Notes under the pieces: model-generated
What the model saw: the letters and a program-made list of their open reading frames with translations, nothing else
Told to the model about the DNA's origin: nothing
Databases searched by the model: none
In this document: one piece after another, positions 53,501 through 64,000 of the stretch
How positions within the stretch are numbered: position 1 is the first letter of the stretch
How the letters are laid out: every line of letters starts with the position of its first letter
Assembly (NCBI GenBank): GCA_035236585.1
Contig: CP141136.1
Location: 27,877,426 to 27,941,425, forward strand
Origin: Warburgia ugandensis
Taxonomy: Eukaryota; Streptophyta; Magnoliopsida; Canellales; Canellaceae
Length of the DNA stretch: 64,000 nt
Direction: 5' to 3'
Translations under genes and position numbers: made by a program

Positions 53501-56500
53501 GGTTCTGATGTAGCGCGTCGCTTCTAAGAGAACGCCCTAGCAACCCTTGCCTATTTTTCACCGCACCCGGGATCCGATGCAGCATGTCGCTTATAGGGAA
53601 CGCCCTAGCTTGAGGGAATGTCAGTTTTTGATTCATGTCATGGTGAGGTTGTCATAGTTTTAAAAAGCTGAAGATGATTTCATTTCTTCCTCACAAACTA
53701 ATACAAATGCATATTCATTTGCAAGTAAAAAAGAAATAACAAAATCATCTTCAGCTTAACCCTTGCCGGTTGGGTACCTGACGCAAGGGTGGCCGTATTT
53801 TAAGAAGCTGGAGATGATTTTGATTTCTTCCTCACAAACTAATATACAAATGCATATTTATTTGTAAGAAAGAAATAACAGAATCATCTTCAACTTCCCC
53901 CTTGCTGGCTGACACCTGACGCAAGACCCTCCTTTTTCATCTGGGCTTGGGACCGACATTGGCAGAGTTTTATGAATCAAAACTATATCATCTGCAAATA
54001 TTGTGCACCATTGAATCTCTTGGTGCAAATGTTTTGTTAACTCATTCATAACCAATATAAAAAGGTATGGACTCAATGGCCATCCTTGGTGCAATCCTAT
54101 AATAGTAGGAAAATCACTAGTCTCTCTACTAGTTGTCCTAAAGTTTGTTACCGCTCCCTCATACATATCCCTTATAATGTCTATAAACCCCCGTGAAACC
54201 CTTTTCTTGCCTAGAACCCACCATATTAACTCTCTAGAAACTCTATCATAAGCTTTTTCTAATTTAATAAAGACCATGTGGAGGTCCTTCCTTCTCTCTA
54301 TATATTTCTCTATCAATTGTCTAAGAAGGAAAATAGCTTCCATTGTAGACCTCTCAGTCATGAAACCAAACTATTTCTCCGATATATTAGTCTCATGTCA
54401 TAGCCTCTTCCCAATCACTCTTTCAGAAAGTTTCATGGTAATAGCTCATAAATTTGACCTCCTAATAATTAGTGCAACTATGTATGTGTCCTTTATTCTT
54501 ATAAAAGGGCAGCATAGCGCACGAAGTTCCCGTGAATATGGGGTCCAAAGAAGGGGCGGACCACAAGGTTCTATAGTAGGCAGCGTTACCTTGCATTTTG
54601 CTAAATAGAGCTCTTCCTCTATTCATACGGAATTTTCTTTGATTTTACAATTTTGTCAACCAAATTAGTCTAGCATCTCCCATATACTTCCAAATGTCTA
54701 TTGGTACCATCAGGCCCTGGGGCCTTTCCTGATTTCAAATCCTTTCCAAGGCCTCCTTCACTTCAAGTATTCTAATCCTTGGTCATGTCTATAATGTCCA
54801 ATGTTATTTGGGTTTATAGTACTTTCAATCCCTATATTCTCAGGGCAATTAATGTGGTCTAAGTCCTTACTCTTCTATTTTCTTACTTTTGCAAGTTTAA
54901 ACACATCCTTCTCACCTTCTCTTAATCCTAATCTATTATAAAGATAATCATATGCATTGAATTTAGCCTCAATACTCTCTTAGCAACCTTTTTAGCATTT
55001 TTATATTACTCAAAGTTTTCGCTATTTTTAATCCTCAACCATGCTTTAAAACACACCCATTTCCCTTTAATAACTTTTGTACTTTTTCACTCCACCACCA
55101 AATTTCCTTTAAGTGATTATACAAATTAAGTTAATTTGTGAAGGAGATAAAGTAAGTTTCAAAATGGAAGGATGTAAACCATGACTAGATACAAAGACAT
55201 AGATCCTATAAGACGTTTAGTGGAGATAATATGATTTTGATTACTAATAATTGAAAAAACAGACATAATGGAAATTGGCCTTAATAACAAAAATAATTAC
55301 AAAATAATGATAGAGAAGACAGACAGCAACTACTATCATCTAGACTTTGGTCTGAAGTCTAAGCAGTGTAATATAAGGATCTAGCTAAGCAGTGTGAGAG
55401 ATAATAAAAAGGAAAGGCCTGTATATGAAGTTTCTTCAGATTCAACTAAGATCAAAATATCAAATAAGTACCTAGGAAGTGACTGTATAATAATCCATGT
55501 AATACATAGTGTCAATTCTCAAGAGGGAGCCTTTATATACTATGACAACTCTTACAATTAAAGGGTCACACCGCCCAACACTAACCTACATTAATCCTTT
55601 AATTACAAATTGATAGCTGAGCCAGGTTCCCTTGCTTTTTCTTGCCATTTTCAGCACAAGCCTTTCTCTTTTGTCTTTAGGTCTTTTCCTACTGAGGGCC
55701 CAGATGGCTAAGGTCAGGGGCCATGTGGTCAACTAATGCAAGCTGAGAATGAGGTATTATTTGTAGGACTCTTAGGGAATTTGTGGAATTCTTTTCCAGC
55801 ATTTCCAAAGTGTTTCTTAAGGCTATTTGATTCACTCCTTCCTTAAAATAATGAAAATATCATTATTTCTTCTTCAGCTTTGCTTCATCAATTTCCTTCA
55901 TTTCTTTGTTGTCACTTTCAAGAAAATGTATAGAAGAACAAACAAACTCATTATTGTTGTTTACGATAGCATCAAGCTATTGGTGCCATTTACATATGGT
56001 AATTACAAAAAATTCTACCACATACAAGAAGAAGCAAAAGAAAACTTCAAAACAACTGGATAACCAACACAAAACGACAAAACAAAAGACTGTAGTGATC
56101 AGTTTTGTGTGAATAATAGCCAAGCAAACTTGCATCAAAAAGCTTATACTTGTGTTGAGAAAGGAACTTGTACCTAAAGTCAGTTGATGGATTTGGCCCT
56201 TGCCACCCCATATCTTTCCACTGCTCAGAGATCAGGCCATTAAGATCAGTATGTGGAAAAGCTGCTTGCCACAAAGCTTTAAGAGCATCCTGCCAATTAC
56301 AGAGCATACAATTAATAAAAACATGCAATACGAAGCTCAGCCACTGCTATGAAAAGAAATAGCTATAACAATTTGTGAATTTACCAGAAAGAAATTACTG
56401 GAAACCCCACATGAAGACTGAAATCTCAGAGACCTTGAAGAGGGAAGAAGCAATCGGCAGAAAACTCAAAAAGAGTTCCAAGCCACGTTATTTAGAATGA

Positions 56501-56999
56501 AGGCACACTTATGAAAGATAAGTTTTGTTCAGCAATAGTTACAAATCCACGCCAATGTTAGATCTTTCCTTAATAAAACTTATGAGAAATACCATTCTTG
56601 CAGGATCAACAGAGTGAACCAGCTGGTAATTTGCCTAGATTCTTGCCTCTGGAGTATTAGTGTGTGATGGGAGATAACAGTTATTCGGGATATGCCTGTC
56701 AATATGAGTGGTTAAGTACCGGAAATATAATTGTTTTTGGTTTAACTCTTCAGACTGGTATTTGTTGTATTACCTTCCTCTGTTTTAGTATTTGCATTTA
56801 AGCACACTATTTTTCTAGAAAAGCCTCATCCCAGAAACACATTACAAATTTACACAAGAAAAATCAAGTTTCATAAGTTATATCTTATTGTTCAAGTGAC
56901 ACAAGCATACGATAACCCCACAATACATGTCTTATCAGAAACAAAAATTTGGATATGAAGATTGTTCACATGGCAGTTTCCTGGAAATGCTCCATCTAC

Positions 57000-57045
<46 letters not shown>

Positions 57046-57072
57046 GCAGTTTCCTGGAAATGCTCCATCTAC

Positions 57073-57147
<75 letters not shown>

Positions 57148-60100
57148 ATCTTCCAACTATTCCTAGAAACAAGAGAAGACTATATGGTCCATCTGCAATT
57201 TATGTAATAGATGACACCAATTGAGTTCATATAAAGGGCCAAAACACATAATAGATCAGCATGCATAAAATTTGGTTGTCCATGAGGCTAAGGACATGTT
57301 ACATTTCCTAAATTAATCAAATCCTCAAAGCAACCCTGGCTGCATTTTCCTTTTCAGCGGTTAGCAGATAAAGTTTGCAGTAAAAAGTCTCTGAACATTT
57401 ACCGACTGTTGGGAACTTGAATAAACTGATTGAGCAAGAACAAGAAAAGATATACTTGATGGTCTGGACGTGTCTCATCAAAAGGTACTTGTAATCGTTC
57501 CTGAAGCCTTTGCAGTCTTTGTTCCTGCAAGGTATATATGAGTTAACACAATAAATTCTATGAGACAGGTAATAACCAATAAAAAAGAAGTTATTTTTCT
57601 CTCTGGGCATGTGCATGTGAGTCAATCTGCACACATATGCATACATACATGTGTGCAGTGATGCATTCTTTTGTGCAGATAAGCTCTGTACTTAAGTGCA
57701 TATATCCATATATTCTGTTGTGCAGATGCCTAGCAAATGCTCCTTTTTTTCATGATCTACACATGATTTCTGGGATATTTAAGCCATTCATTCATCTTGC
57801 TCAGCATGTCTTAGATTTTTTACAACGTCAAAACAAGTGGTTAGAACCATCTTATTGCCATGATTTTAGCCTTGTAGTCCATATAAGACCAGCCAAATCT
57901 GATGAAAGGCATATGCATTCACTGGGATCTAAGACACAGAAAATGTACGTTCCCAAATATCTCTTGAATAAATAGACTCAAGGCAAGTGTTACTGAAGTA
58001 AAACATGAAGGAAAGAGAAGTCCTAGTGTTCCAAAAAGAAATGAATCATTATAATTGCTCCTGGCCAAATCAAATACTTACCTGGAAAGGGCTCAAAGAA
58101 TAATCAACATTCTTTTCACCATGCCGTTTATTACTGGAGCGATAAAGGAGTCCCCCAATCCATGACCGTGATCCAACCATAGCATTAGCTGTAACCAAAA
58201 ATCCATTAAACACAATATCAAGCATTCTTGTCCTGAATTGAATAGTTCCTCAGTAAAAATTTAACTCATAGTAAGCACAGTCACAATTAACTCACAGTCA
58301 CAAGAAAATATTAGAGTCACAAGGTAGAATGCAGCAGAGTAGCAGCCATCACAGATCCAGGACCCCATTTTAAAATTAATTAGTTTGCAGGTAGCTAAAA
58401 CAAAGAAATAGAAGATATGACATGGGACCTTTCTGCAAACACAGCTTAAGTTTAGTTGGACTATTACAATATTCTAATTAGAGAGGAAAAATGCTTCCTT
58501 AAATTAGGAAAAAGATCACATCATCTGATCTATGCATGACAAGTCAGGGCTTACAGAGGAGCACATCGGGACTGAACACAAGGCCACTGCTTACAAATCT
58601 ATATATCATACACAAGTAAAACTTTGTCAATGTTAGTATGTAACTATGTATCCACACTTTTAAAGAAAGGTAGCCCAGTGCACCAAGCTCCCATATATGC
58701 AGGGTCTGAGGAAGGGGAGGACCACAAAGGGCCCTTTTCCTAGTCCAAAATAAAATATATATGCACTTTCCCATAATTCTGAGATATATCATGCAATACA
58801 AAAGCTTTGATCTAGGACAAGCACTCTGCCTTCCTCAGGCACTCCAGCTCCTGAAATATTTTAAAACAATATCAGCTCATGAAAGATTGTCGCATTCCCC
58901 TTCTATATGATTTGCAGAAATGTGGTTATAGCCATGGATCTATGCTTCTTTCTTTTATTACAGCGGATGTCTGATAATGGGAGCACATAACCTGTTACAA
59001 AGAGCCTACTATCTCTCTGAATGGCCTTCAGTTCCTCATAGATCATTCACTCCTCCCAGCTGCGCCCACCCAGTACACAGTGATAACAGTTGGTGTTTCT
59101 ACCAAAATGGCAAAATCAATGACTAAATGGGAGACAAATAGAATGCTTCTGCCAGCAAGTCTTTAGAAGCCATTGTGGTAGCTCAACTTCTAATTGATGG
59201 GAGTGACTTCAGGAATCAAAAGAGTCAAGTGGAAGACCTACTCTTGAATACACCACAAGTTTTCGAATACTGTCATATGAATAAATTACCATGAGAATCA
59301 TGACCAACCATCAACCATGAATATACAGGGTGAAGCAGGAGTGCATCAATTATTGCCACTAAAATAAACAAGTACACAACTAAGCACCCTTTGGCAACAG
59401 AAAGACTGCCTGACACAGAACACACACTTGAAATCCACAAATAGAGGGAGAGAGCAAACAATTCTGAAGACTTCATCACTAGAGCATGGGCATGTGTGTT
59501 GGAGTTAGACTGAGATCAAGGTGCTGGATAGGACAACCTGCAAAAGCCCAAATTATTAACACATTCATGAGCTCTAAGTAATTTCTACGATTTGGCCTTT
59601 CCCTTTCCCTTTTTTTTCTCTTGGGTTAGGAATGTGGGCTTTTTTATGGACAATCCCGAACCCATGACAGTGCACTGGCAAGGCCATTCTTGCACCTCTG
59701 CACTAGAGTCATAAGCTCTTTGCTTAGTAATAAATACATATATGTAATCAATGTGTATGCAATTGTTAAGAAATCTACCAAATATTAGTAGTAAGTATAT
59801 TCCGAAAAGGAGAAATAAATTAAAGATATACAACTAATATGGATGTGAACCAAGAAAAATGACTCCCATGAATGGCATTGTCCTAATATTCATGTACACG
59901 AGTGTTCAAAATGCATGCTCATTTAGGAACTTTTCTTTCTAATCTGATCGAAACTTGTATTACCCTAAATGGAAAGTAAATGTTAGATGTGAATGCTACA
60001 GAATCAAACTTGACAACTCAATCATCATCTAAACTGCAGTTTGAGTACTCAATTTTTAACCAGTAATGGAGAATTAAAGCTAAAATGCATCAAAAGTCAA

Positions 60101-61197
60101 TAACTTAACTGGCTGAGAAATAATAAACCTGGAACCTAAAATGAGGTAATCCACGTGCATTTGCAAAATGATTGCCAGAATACTTGTTTGCATTTCATGG
60201 TTTAAGCTGATTAAATAAAACAAAAGAATACCAAATTAAAAAGAAAAAAGTAAAAAATAAAAATAAAAAGTGATTCATAGTTTCATACACACGAGAACAA
60301 AGAATGAAATAGAGATAGGCAGACAGTAGTCAAATGTACTCACTAAAACATTGAGCCCACTGTGATATCACATGAGTGAAATTTTGTGCCCATTCCAACT
60401 CTTCATATTTAGTCTTTTCCCTCCAATAAATATCATCCTCATCAACCTGTGTTCATTAGTATCACTGAGGTAATGCACTTTAATGAGACAAGTATGCCAA
60501 TCGACATTAACAGGTCGATTACAATTGAGAAGGGTAAAAACATATTAAGAGGTTGATTAGGTTAAGTTTTCTTTTCCAGGCCCTGCATAAGAAATCCAAA
60601 CTCTGGATTTCCAAGTTATGAGCTAATTACTTCTAAGCTGCATCTTGCCCATTTGATCAATGGATTTCAACCAAGAAATCATAAAGCCAGGTATTAAGCT
60701 GAGCCTGAAATGTAGGTCATGGAAATGCGACATCAGCAAATCCAGAAATACGTAAAACAATCCAACTCAATCAACAAAGAACAATATAATTAGAGTTTGC
60801 ATTCTTTAACTTATCACCAAGCTGGACTAGGTTCCACAGATGGCAAGTAAGATAAGGAGTAAAAAGTTTGAGACATTCTAAAACAGAGGAAACAGGATCC
60901 TAATATGTTTCTAAAAAATCAATACGCCAACACCAACTAGGAGAGATTTTCTGTCAAAAGGCCAAGGGAATAAGCAGCAGCACGTCCAATTTCAAATGCG
61001 CATAAGCTGTTCAAGAACATTGCCTTAGTGGATGATCGACCACATCGAAAGGTGGTACAAGTAGTAATGCATTCTGGGTGTGAGAGAAAATGGGGTTGAG
61101 AGAAGGAAATGAATGAGGCAAAAGGAGAGATGGGGATTTTACCCACCCGGTGAACTGAAGAGCAGGAGGGGATGCAACGGCGACGTCTTAATCTCAT
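47209..61197 (-). CDS. ELMO-domain protein (ten coding exons, 288 aa)
   Basis: An ELMO/CED-12 domain protein; animal ELMOD relatives are GAPs for Arf-type GTPases, and the plant role is less settled. Exons are 61197-61147, 60446-60344, 58188-58082, 57524-57456, 56289-56174, 49604-49550, 49403-49283, 47678-47631, 47507-47413 and 47310-47209 (TAG). They total 867 nt; all nine introns are GT..AG and phases agree. The start gives [17 protein letters not shown] before [11 protein letters not shown], a basic N-terminus like Arabidopsis relatives. The ELMO domain spans about residues 92-275. [20 protein letters not shown] and [15 protein letters not shown] (residues 134-166) fit the family GAP signature, with Arg149 split by intron 5. 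[20 protein letters not shown] and [15 protein letters not shown] are also conserved. Intron 5 (6,569 nt) holds LINEs, intron 4 (AT)n, intron 9 (GA)n. No defect is seen. Exon 1 is the least certain part. Confidence 0.92.
47374..47409 (+). repeat. (GA)18 microsatellite at a splice donor
   Basis: On the gene strand, intron 9 starts GTA and passes at once into (TC)n. The repeat takes 36 of the 102 intron bases. Confidence 0.97.
48955..49100 (+). repeat. SINE-like fragment with G18 run in ELMO intron 7
   Basis: GTAGTGGCACAAGGAGTCTC, then CCAAGGTTTGAGACTGTGCA, resembles the tRNA-like head of plant SINEs (A-box-like and B-box-like parts about 30 bp apart). The next bases are 18 G (49017-49034). 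No tail or target duplication is shown. Confidence 0.35.
49851..50551 (-). mobile_element. 3' half of the older RTE LINE (host copy)
   Basis: It matches the 3' part of the full copy (50584-51350), with the conserved C-terminal region in broken frames and a (GAT)n-type tail at 49852-49877. It stops at the RT FADDI region exactly where the younger LINE begins, and continues at 53970. The flanking TAAGTGAT at 49843-49850 recurs at 55110-55117, so the two halves are one 5'-truncated insertion with an 8-bp target duplication. Confidence 0.85.
50552..53969 (-). mobile_element. Near full-length RTE-clade LINE, inserted in an older LINE
   Basis: About 3.4 kb with both ends identifiable: a 5' UTR with two hairpin-containing repeats (53640-53960), one long ORF region, and a (GAT)n tail at 50552-50583. 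Endonuclease parts lie at 53636-52686: [50 protein letters not shown] and [14 protein letters not shown] lies at 52151-51096: [49 protein letters not shown] and the catalytic [10 protein letters not shown]. The RTE C-terminus lies at 50966-50598 ([31 protein letters not shown]). A few frameshifts or stops separate the frames, so it is inactive but younger than the surrounding copy. TTATGAATTAGAACTAT (50535-50551) and TTATGAATCAAAACTAT (53970-53986) form a 17-bp target duplication with two changes. Confidence 0.9.
53640..53960 (-). repeat. Tandem 5' UTR repeat of the RTE LINE with internal inverted repeats
   Basis: Two units of about 140 bp (from 53660 and from 53800). Each begins with AAGCTGAAGATGATTT or AAGCTGGAGATGATTT and ends with AAATCATCTTCAGCTT or GAATCATCTTCAACTT, so each can form a hairpin of about 100 nt. 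The end of each unit has TGACGCAAG. The copy at 11860-12060 has one unit only. Confidence 0.85.
53970..55109 (-). mobile_element. 5' part of the older RTE LINE (host copy)
   Basis: RT frame 53973-54361 with [49 protein letters not shown] and [10 protein letters not shown], ending exactly at the younger insertion. Upstream are degraded linker sequences up to 55109, where it is truncated in the region equivalent to 52460. It carries a SINE fragment at 54504-54602. It joins 49851-50551 as one element inserted in ELMO intron 5. Confidence 0.85.
54504..54602 (+). mobile_element. Au-type SINE fragment within the older LINE
   Basis: AAGGGCAGCATAGCGCACGA, then GGGGTCCAAAGAAGGGGCGG, ACCACAAGGTTCTATAGTA and GCAGCGTTACCTTGCATTTTG follow the order of the plant Au SINE head (tRNA-derived, GCGCACGA.. 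GGGTCCGGGGAAGGGTCGGACCAC). Only about the first 100 of the usual 180 bases are present. Confidence 0.75.
55110..56173 (-). other. Upstream part of ELMO intron 5, no feature seen
   Basis: AT-rich intronic sequence between the LINE and exon 5. Frames at 55827-56112 have no recognised domain. Confidence 0.5.
56973..57145 (+). repeat. Duplicated unit with two (AT)n arrays in ELMO intron 4
   Basis: GCAGTTTCCTGGAAATGCTC and CATCTACATAAATA occur at 56973 and 57046 (73-bp spacing), each followed by an AT array (57004-57044 and 57077-57145). The duplication includes the AT array. Confidence 0.95.
58666..58734 (+). mobile_element. Au-type SINE fragment in ELMO intron 2
   Basis: AAAGGTAGCCCAGTGCACCA, AGCTCCCATATATGCAGGGT and GAGGAAGGGGAGGACCACAA follow the Au SINE head (GGTAGCCCAGTGCACGAAGC). 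Only about 70 bp are recognisable, and the rest is missing. Confidence 0.7.
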
Positions 61198-61877
61198 ATC
61201 TGAGACGATTAGGATATTTCATGCTGCTTTGCTCTCTTTCCATGCTCTGCCTTTCAATTTCAGACCGAAAGGGAGAAAAGAAGCACACAAATGATTACAG
61301 GAGCACATGCTCTGCTCCTAATTGATTCATTCACCGGGTTTTTTCTACAGGCAACTAAGCTGAAGTCAATCTATGCAATGATATGGTCGCTGTCCATCAG
61401 TCATAATGCGGAGAATAAGACCGACAGAGATGACGAATGGAAACCGCATGGGGAGAAAGGATAGGAGCGCAATCAAAGGGTAGTCCATTGGGATAAATCG
61501 CCTAATAGAATAAACAAGAAAAGCTGCTTTCCAGTTTTGTGGCTTTTTGTCATGTATCTGGAAAGGGAGAGAAGGCGAAAAGGCAAAGAGATTTCATGAT
61601 GGGAAAAGACAACTACTAATGATTAATAATGATAGCTGAGGAAGGACCTGGGGAACAACAAGTGGGGTCTACTGGTGAGGTTGAAGTGAGCAGCGGGAGA
61701 TCGTTCGCCGGTGGCGCTGCTGCAGCGGCGATGCCGAGAACATGGAAAGCACGAAGACCCGCAAAGAGGACGAGACGGAAAGGAGGAACCCCCACAATTC
61801 TTTCTCTCTCCTTCCTTGTCTCGCCCTCTCTCGCACGCGCGCTAAGACCAGCCAAAAGCCGACTGAAAACCCGCCTG
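61198..61877 (-). promoter_or_regulatory. Probable 5' UTR and promoter of the ELMO gene
   Basis: The sequence upstream of the start codon includes a GC-richer stretch (61670-61870) with GAGA-like repeats on the gene strand (GGAGAGAGAAAG, GAGAGAGGGCGAG). The transcription start was not found. Frames of 94-102 codons on both strands at 61616-61937 are probably by-products of the GC-rich tract. Confidence 0.4.
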
Positions 61878-62057
61878 TGCCGTAGGAATCGGGAAATCAC
61901 CGGAGGAGGACTAAGGTTCCTTTTCCTCTACGTCTAATTGTCAGGACAGAAGAAGAATGCAATTGCCAGTGCCATAGGAATCGGGAAATCACCGGAGGAC
62001 TAAGGCTCCTTTTCCTCTGCGTCTAATTGTCAGGACAGAAGAAGAATGCAATTGCCA
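61878..62057 (+). repeat. Tandem duplication of about 90 bp upstream of the ELMO gene
   Basis: TGCCGTAGGAATCGGGAAAT and the following bases are repeated after 92 bp as TGCCATAGGAATCGGGAAAT. The copies differ by one GGA triplet and about four bases. It lies about 0.7 kb upstream of the start codon. Confidence 0.93.
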
Positions 62058-63205
62058 TAATCTTTTCCCATAGAGAAACCCAAAAGAAAAAAAATGATGG
62101 ATCAGCGCGCACCCAACTCAAAAGGTTACCGTAGCCACGTCTTGTCGGTCAGTTGTATTTTATCAACGGCTAGAGAGCGGAAGATTGACTTGGGAGTGAG
62201 ACTGAGACAACATCCCTGTGGCAATTCCACTCCTCCGACCTTTTGTGATGGGCCCCACATACAATTGATACGTGTCTTTTTGTCGTACTCCTGACTCCGG
62301 ATATCTAATGGCTTAAATTTCATGCGGCCAAAAGGGCGCTTGTAGCATATGAGCAATGGTGTTTTTGGTTGATTGAATGTAAATTGTTGCTTATCTAAAT
62401 TGAATGTGCCTGGCAATAAACATAAAATCATCATTCTTGGTTGTTGGAGGTGCACTTTAGTTTGACTTTTGCAGTGGCAAATATATGAAGCTAGGGGTGT
62501 TAAATAATTAGTATGGATTAATGGTACATGGGGCTCAATATATAAAGGTAGAAGAGTGGCACAGCTGTGTTGTGAGTGTGGAGCATGATTAGCTTGATCA
62601 TGTTGTGCTCATATCAAATTATGCAAACTACAATTGGGGTTCACGGGACAAAGCTGGTCTAACAGTCAACTCGTCAGGGTGCTGGGGCTGTGTGCCCCTA
62701 TTGGGGCATGAAGGCAAAGCCCTCGGCTAGAAAAAAAGGTAGACAAATTTTTCTATCTCGTAATATGGGTTGGAGACAATTGTGTCTTCTACTATATGTA
62801 TGTATGTATATATGTATGTATTAGCGTGATCCTAAGTTTTGTTGGGGGTGGAGAAATCTTTCATACCTTGTTATAGCTATTTTCTAGTGATGGAAATAGT
62901 GAAACTAGTATGAGACCGTGAACGTACCTTAATTCAGAGGAACCATGTAAAACTGTGTATTTCTTGTTGTTTCTTCACATTTTGCCTCTTCATAACAAGC
63001 TATTGTTTAGGTATTCTCTATCACATTTTCAGTTTTTATAAATCTATCCTTATATTCACAATTGGGTTTTGGAATCTCCATGGAATGGATGAATTATTAT
63101 GAAACAAAGATATGACCATGTCAAATATTTAAACTCACAAAAGTAAGAGGATAGAAGAGTAAGAATTTAGATCACATTAAGTGTATTGTAAGTGATGACC
63201 AAAGG
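62058..63205 (+). other. Intergenic sequence, no gene seen
   Basis: Only short frames without domains. A TATG-type microsatellite lies at 62797-62820. A CGTGTC/CATACG-type element and other promoter words occur but are not assigned. Confidence 0.4.
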
Positions 63206-64000
63206 TGTAATATCCCTGAATTGTGAGAAAATTTAATGAGAAATTGAATTCTTAGATATTAGATTGTTATAGAAATCAAATCAAGATTAAAGACATCAAT
63301 AACTAGATTGTGCTCAAAAAATTAAATCCAACAAGGCTAAGAATGCTAAGATTGGAGTTCGGACAAAATACATATCATTATTTTAATTAAGTTATTTAAC
63401 TTAGTAATTTTACTATGTATGGGGCCCACATGATATGACATGAAATCTGGAGTAGGTAATAGTAATAAATGTTGATTTAAAATTTCATGAAATTAGATAT
63501 AATGATTATCTTATTTAATATAGGTAATCATTATGTAAAAAAATTAAATTAAATTTATTTCCCCAGCTTTAAAAGCGATTTCCCACATTTACTCTGCCCC
63601 CCCCCCCCCCCTCTCTTCTCATTTCTTTCATCTCCCCTCTCCTCTCTCCATCACTCCCTTCTAGTGGATGCTGCCACCACATCCTGACGACTGCCGCCCC
63701 TACTACGACCACCAACAACCTTTGTTTTCCCTTCCAACCAAACGTGCACTGCTCTCCCCACTCCAACTACCAGGTAAACCCTCCTACTTTTCTTTTTCTT
63801 CTCCTCCCTCCACCATTTCCACTCTTTTCACTCGCCGAATTGGTTTTTTCAAGCCAAAGATCCGTCGGTGAATGGATTCAACTAGCCAAGAAGACCCATC
63901 ACATAGACAACTCATATGGAAGATCTAAGTTATCCATCATGTTTCTAGAACCCAAAAATGTAAGAAAACATGAAAACGGATAAAATCGAACAACCTAGAT
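63206..64000 (-). mobile_element. Edge of a further long-LTR family copy
   Basis: TGTAATATCCCTGAATTGTG, GAGAAAATTTAATGAGAAAT and the GGAGTTCGGAC block near 63354 follow the start of the solo LTR at 35337 in the same orientation. A pyrimidine-rich tract with 15 C (63597-63611) lies where 35337-39916 has CCCCTTCC.. CTCTCTC. The rest is outside the window, so it is unknown if this is solo or a full element. Confidence 0.65.

Noticed and set aside
61616-61937. 94-codon minus frame and 102-codon plus frame as a gene upstream of ELMO
   Set aside because: The frames oppose each other in a GC-rich 5' region. Arg/Ala-rich composition follows from that. No family is seen.

Overview
The window is nuclear DNA of a flowering plant. 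The evidence is AT-rich sequence with spliced genes (GT..AG introns), plant-type Ty3/gypsy retrotransposons of the Athila kind, RTE and L1 LINEs, an Au-type SINE, a PIF/Harbinger remnant, long GA, TG, AT and AAT microsatellites, and two genes of plant families (a TIR-only protein and an ELMO-domain protein). I do not call a species.

Layout. 1-10380: a decayed Athila-like gypsy element on the minus strand (gag, protease, RT, RNase H, integrase and one LTR), interrupted at 6681-8390 by another LTR-type element with a perfect 5-bp target duplication. 10381-12099: the 5' half of an RTE LINE. 12100-13950: a PIF/Harbinger remnant. 14017-15913: microsatellite, tandem duplication and unassigned unique DNA. 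15914-20066: a 4.15-kb solo LTR with target duplication ATCCA. 22066-32054: a rearranged Athila-like cluster in which one complete LTR serves both a gag-bearing copy and an internally deleted copy. 32055-33139: a perfect hairpin and three short tandem duplications. 33419-34090: an apparently intact two-exon TIR-only gene (183 aa, minus). 35337-39916: a second solo LTR of the long family, lying against a fragment of an Athila-like LTR. 41243-43180: a probable multi-exon gene of unknown function (minus). 44200-45760: an L1 remnant. 47209-61197: a ten-exon ELMO-domain gene (288 aa, minus), apparently intact. 63206-64000: the edge of another copy of the long LTR.

The ELMO gene is the main functional locus. 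All nine introns have consistent phases. Its 6.57-kb fifth intron holds two nested RTE LINEs and a SINE piece, and it splits the codon of the arginine expected to be catalytic. Its 102-nt last intron is more than one third (GA)n, starting next to the splice donor. The TIR-only gene encodes the putative NADase glutamate and has no NB-ARC or LRR part.

Most of the rest is retrotransposon debris. I found no evidence for a wholly new biological system. The more unusual observations are TSD-resolved nested insertions, repeated solo LTRs of one long-LTR family, and many recent two-copy tandem duplications of about 50-90 bp in low-copy DNA.
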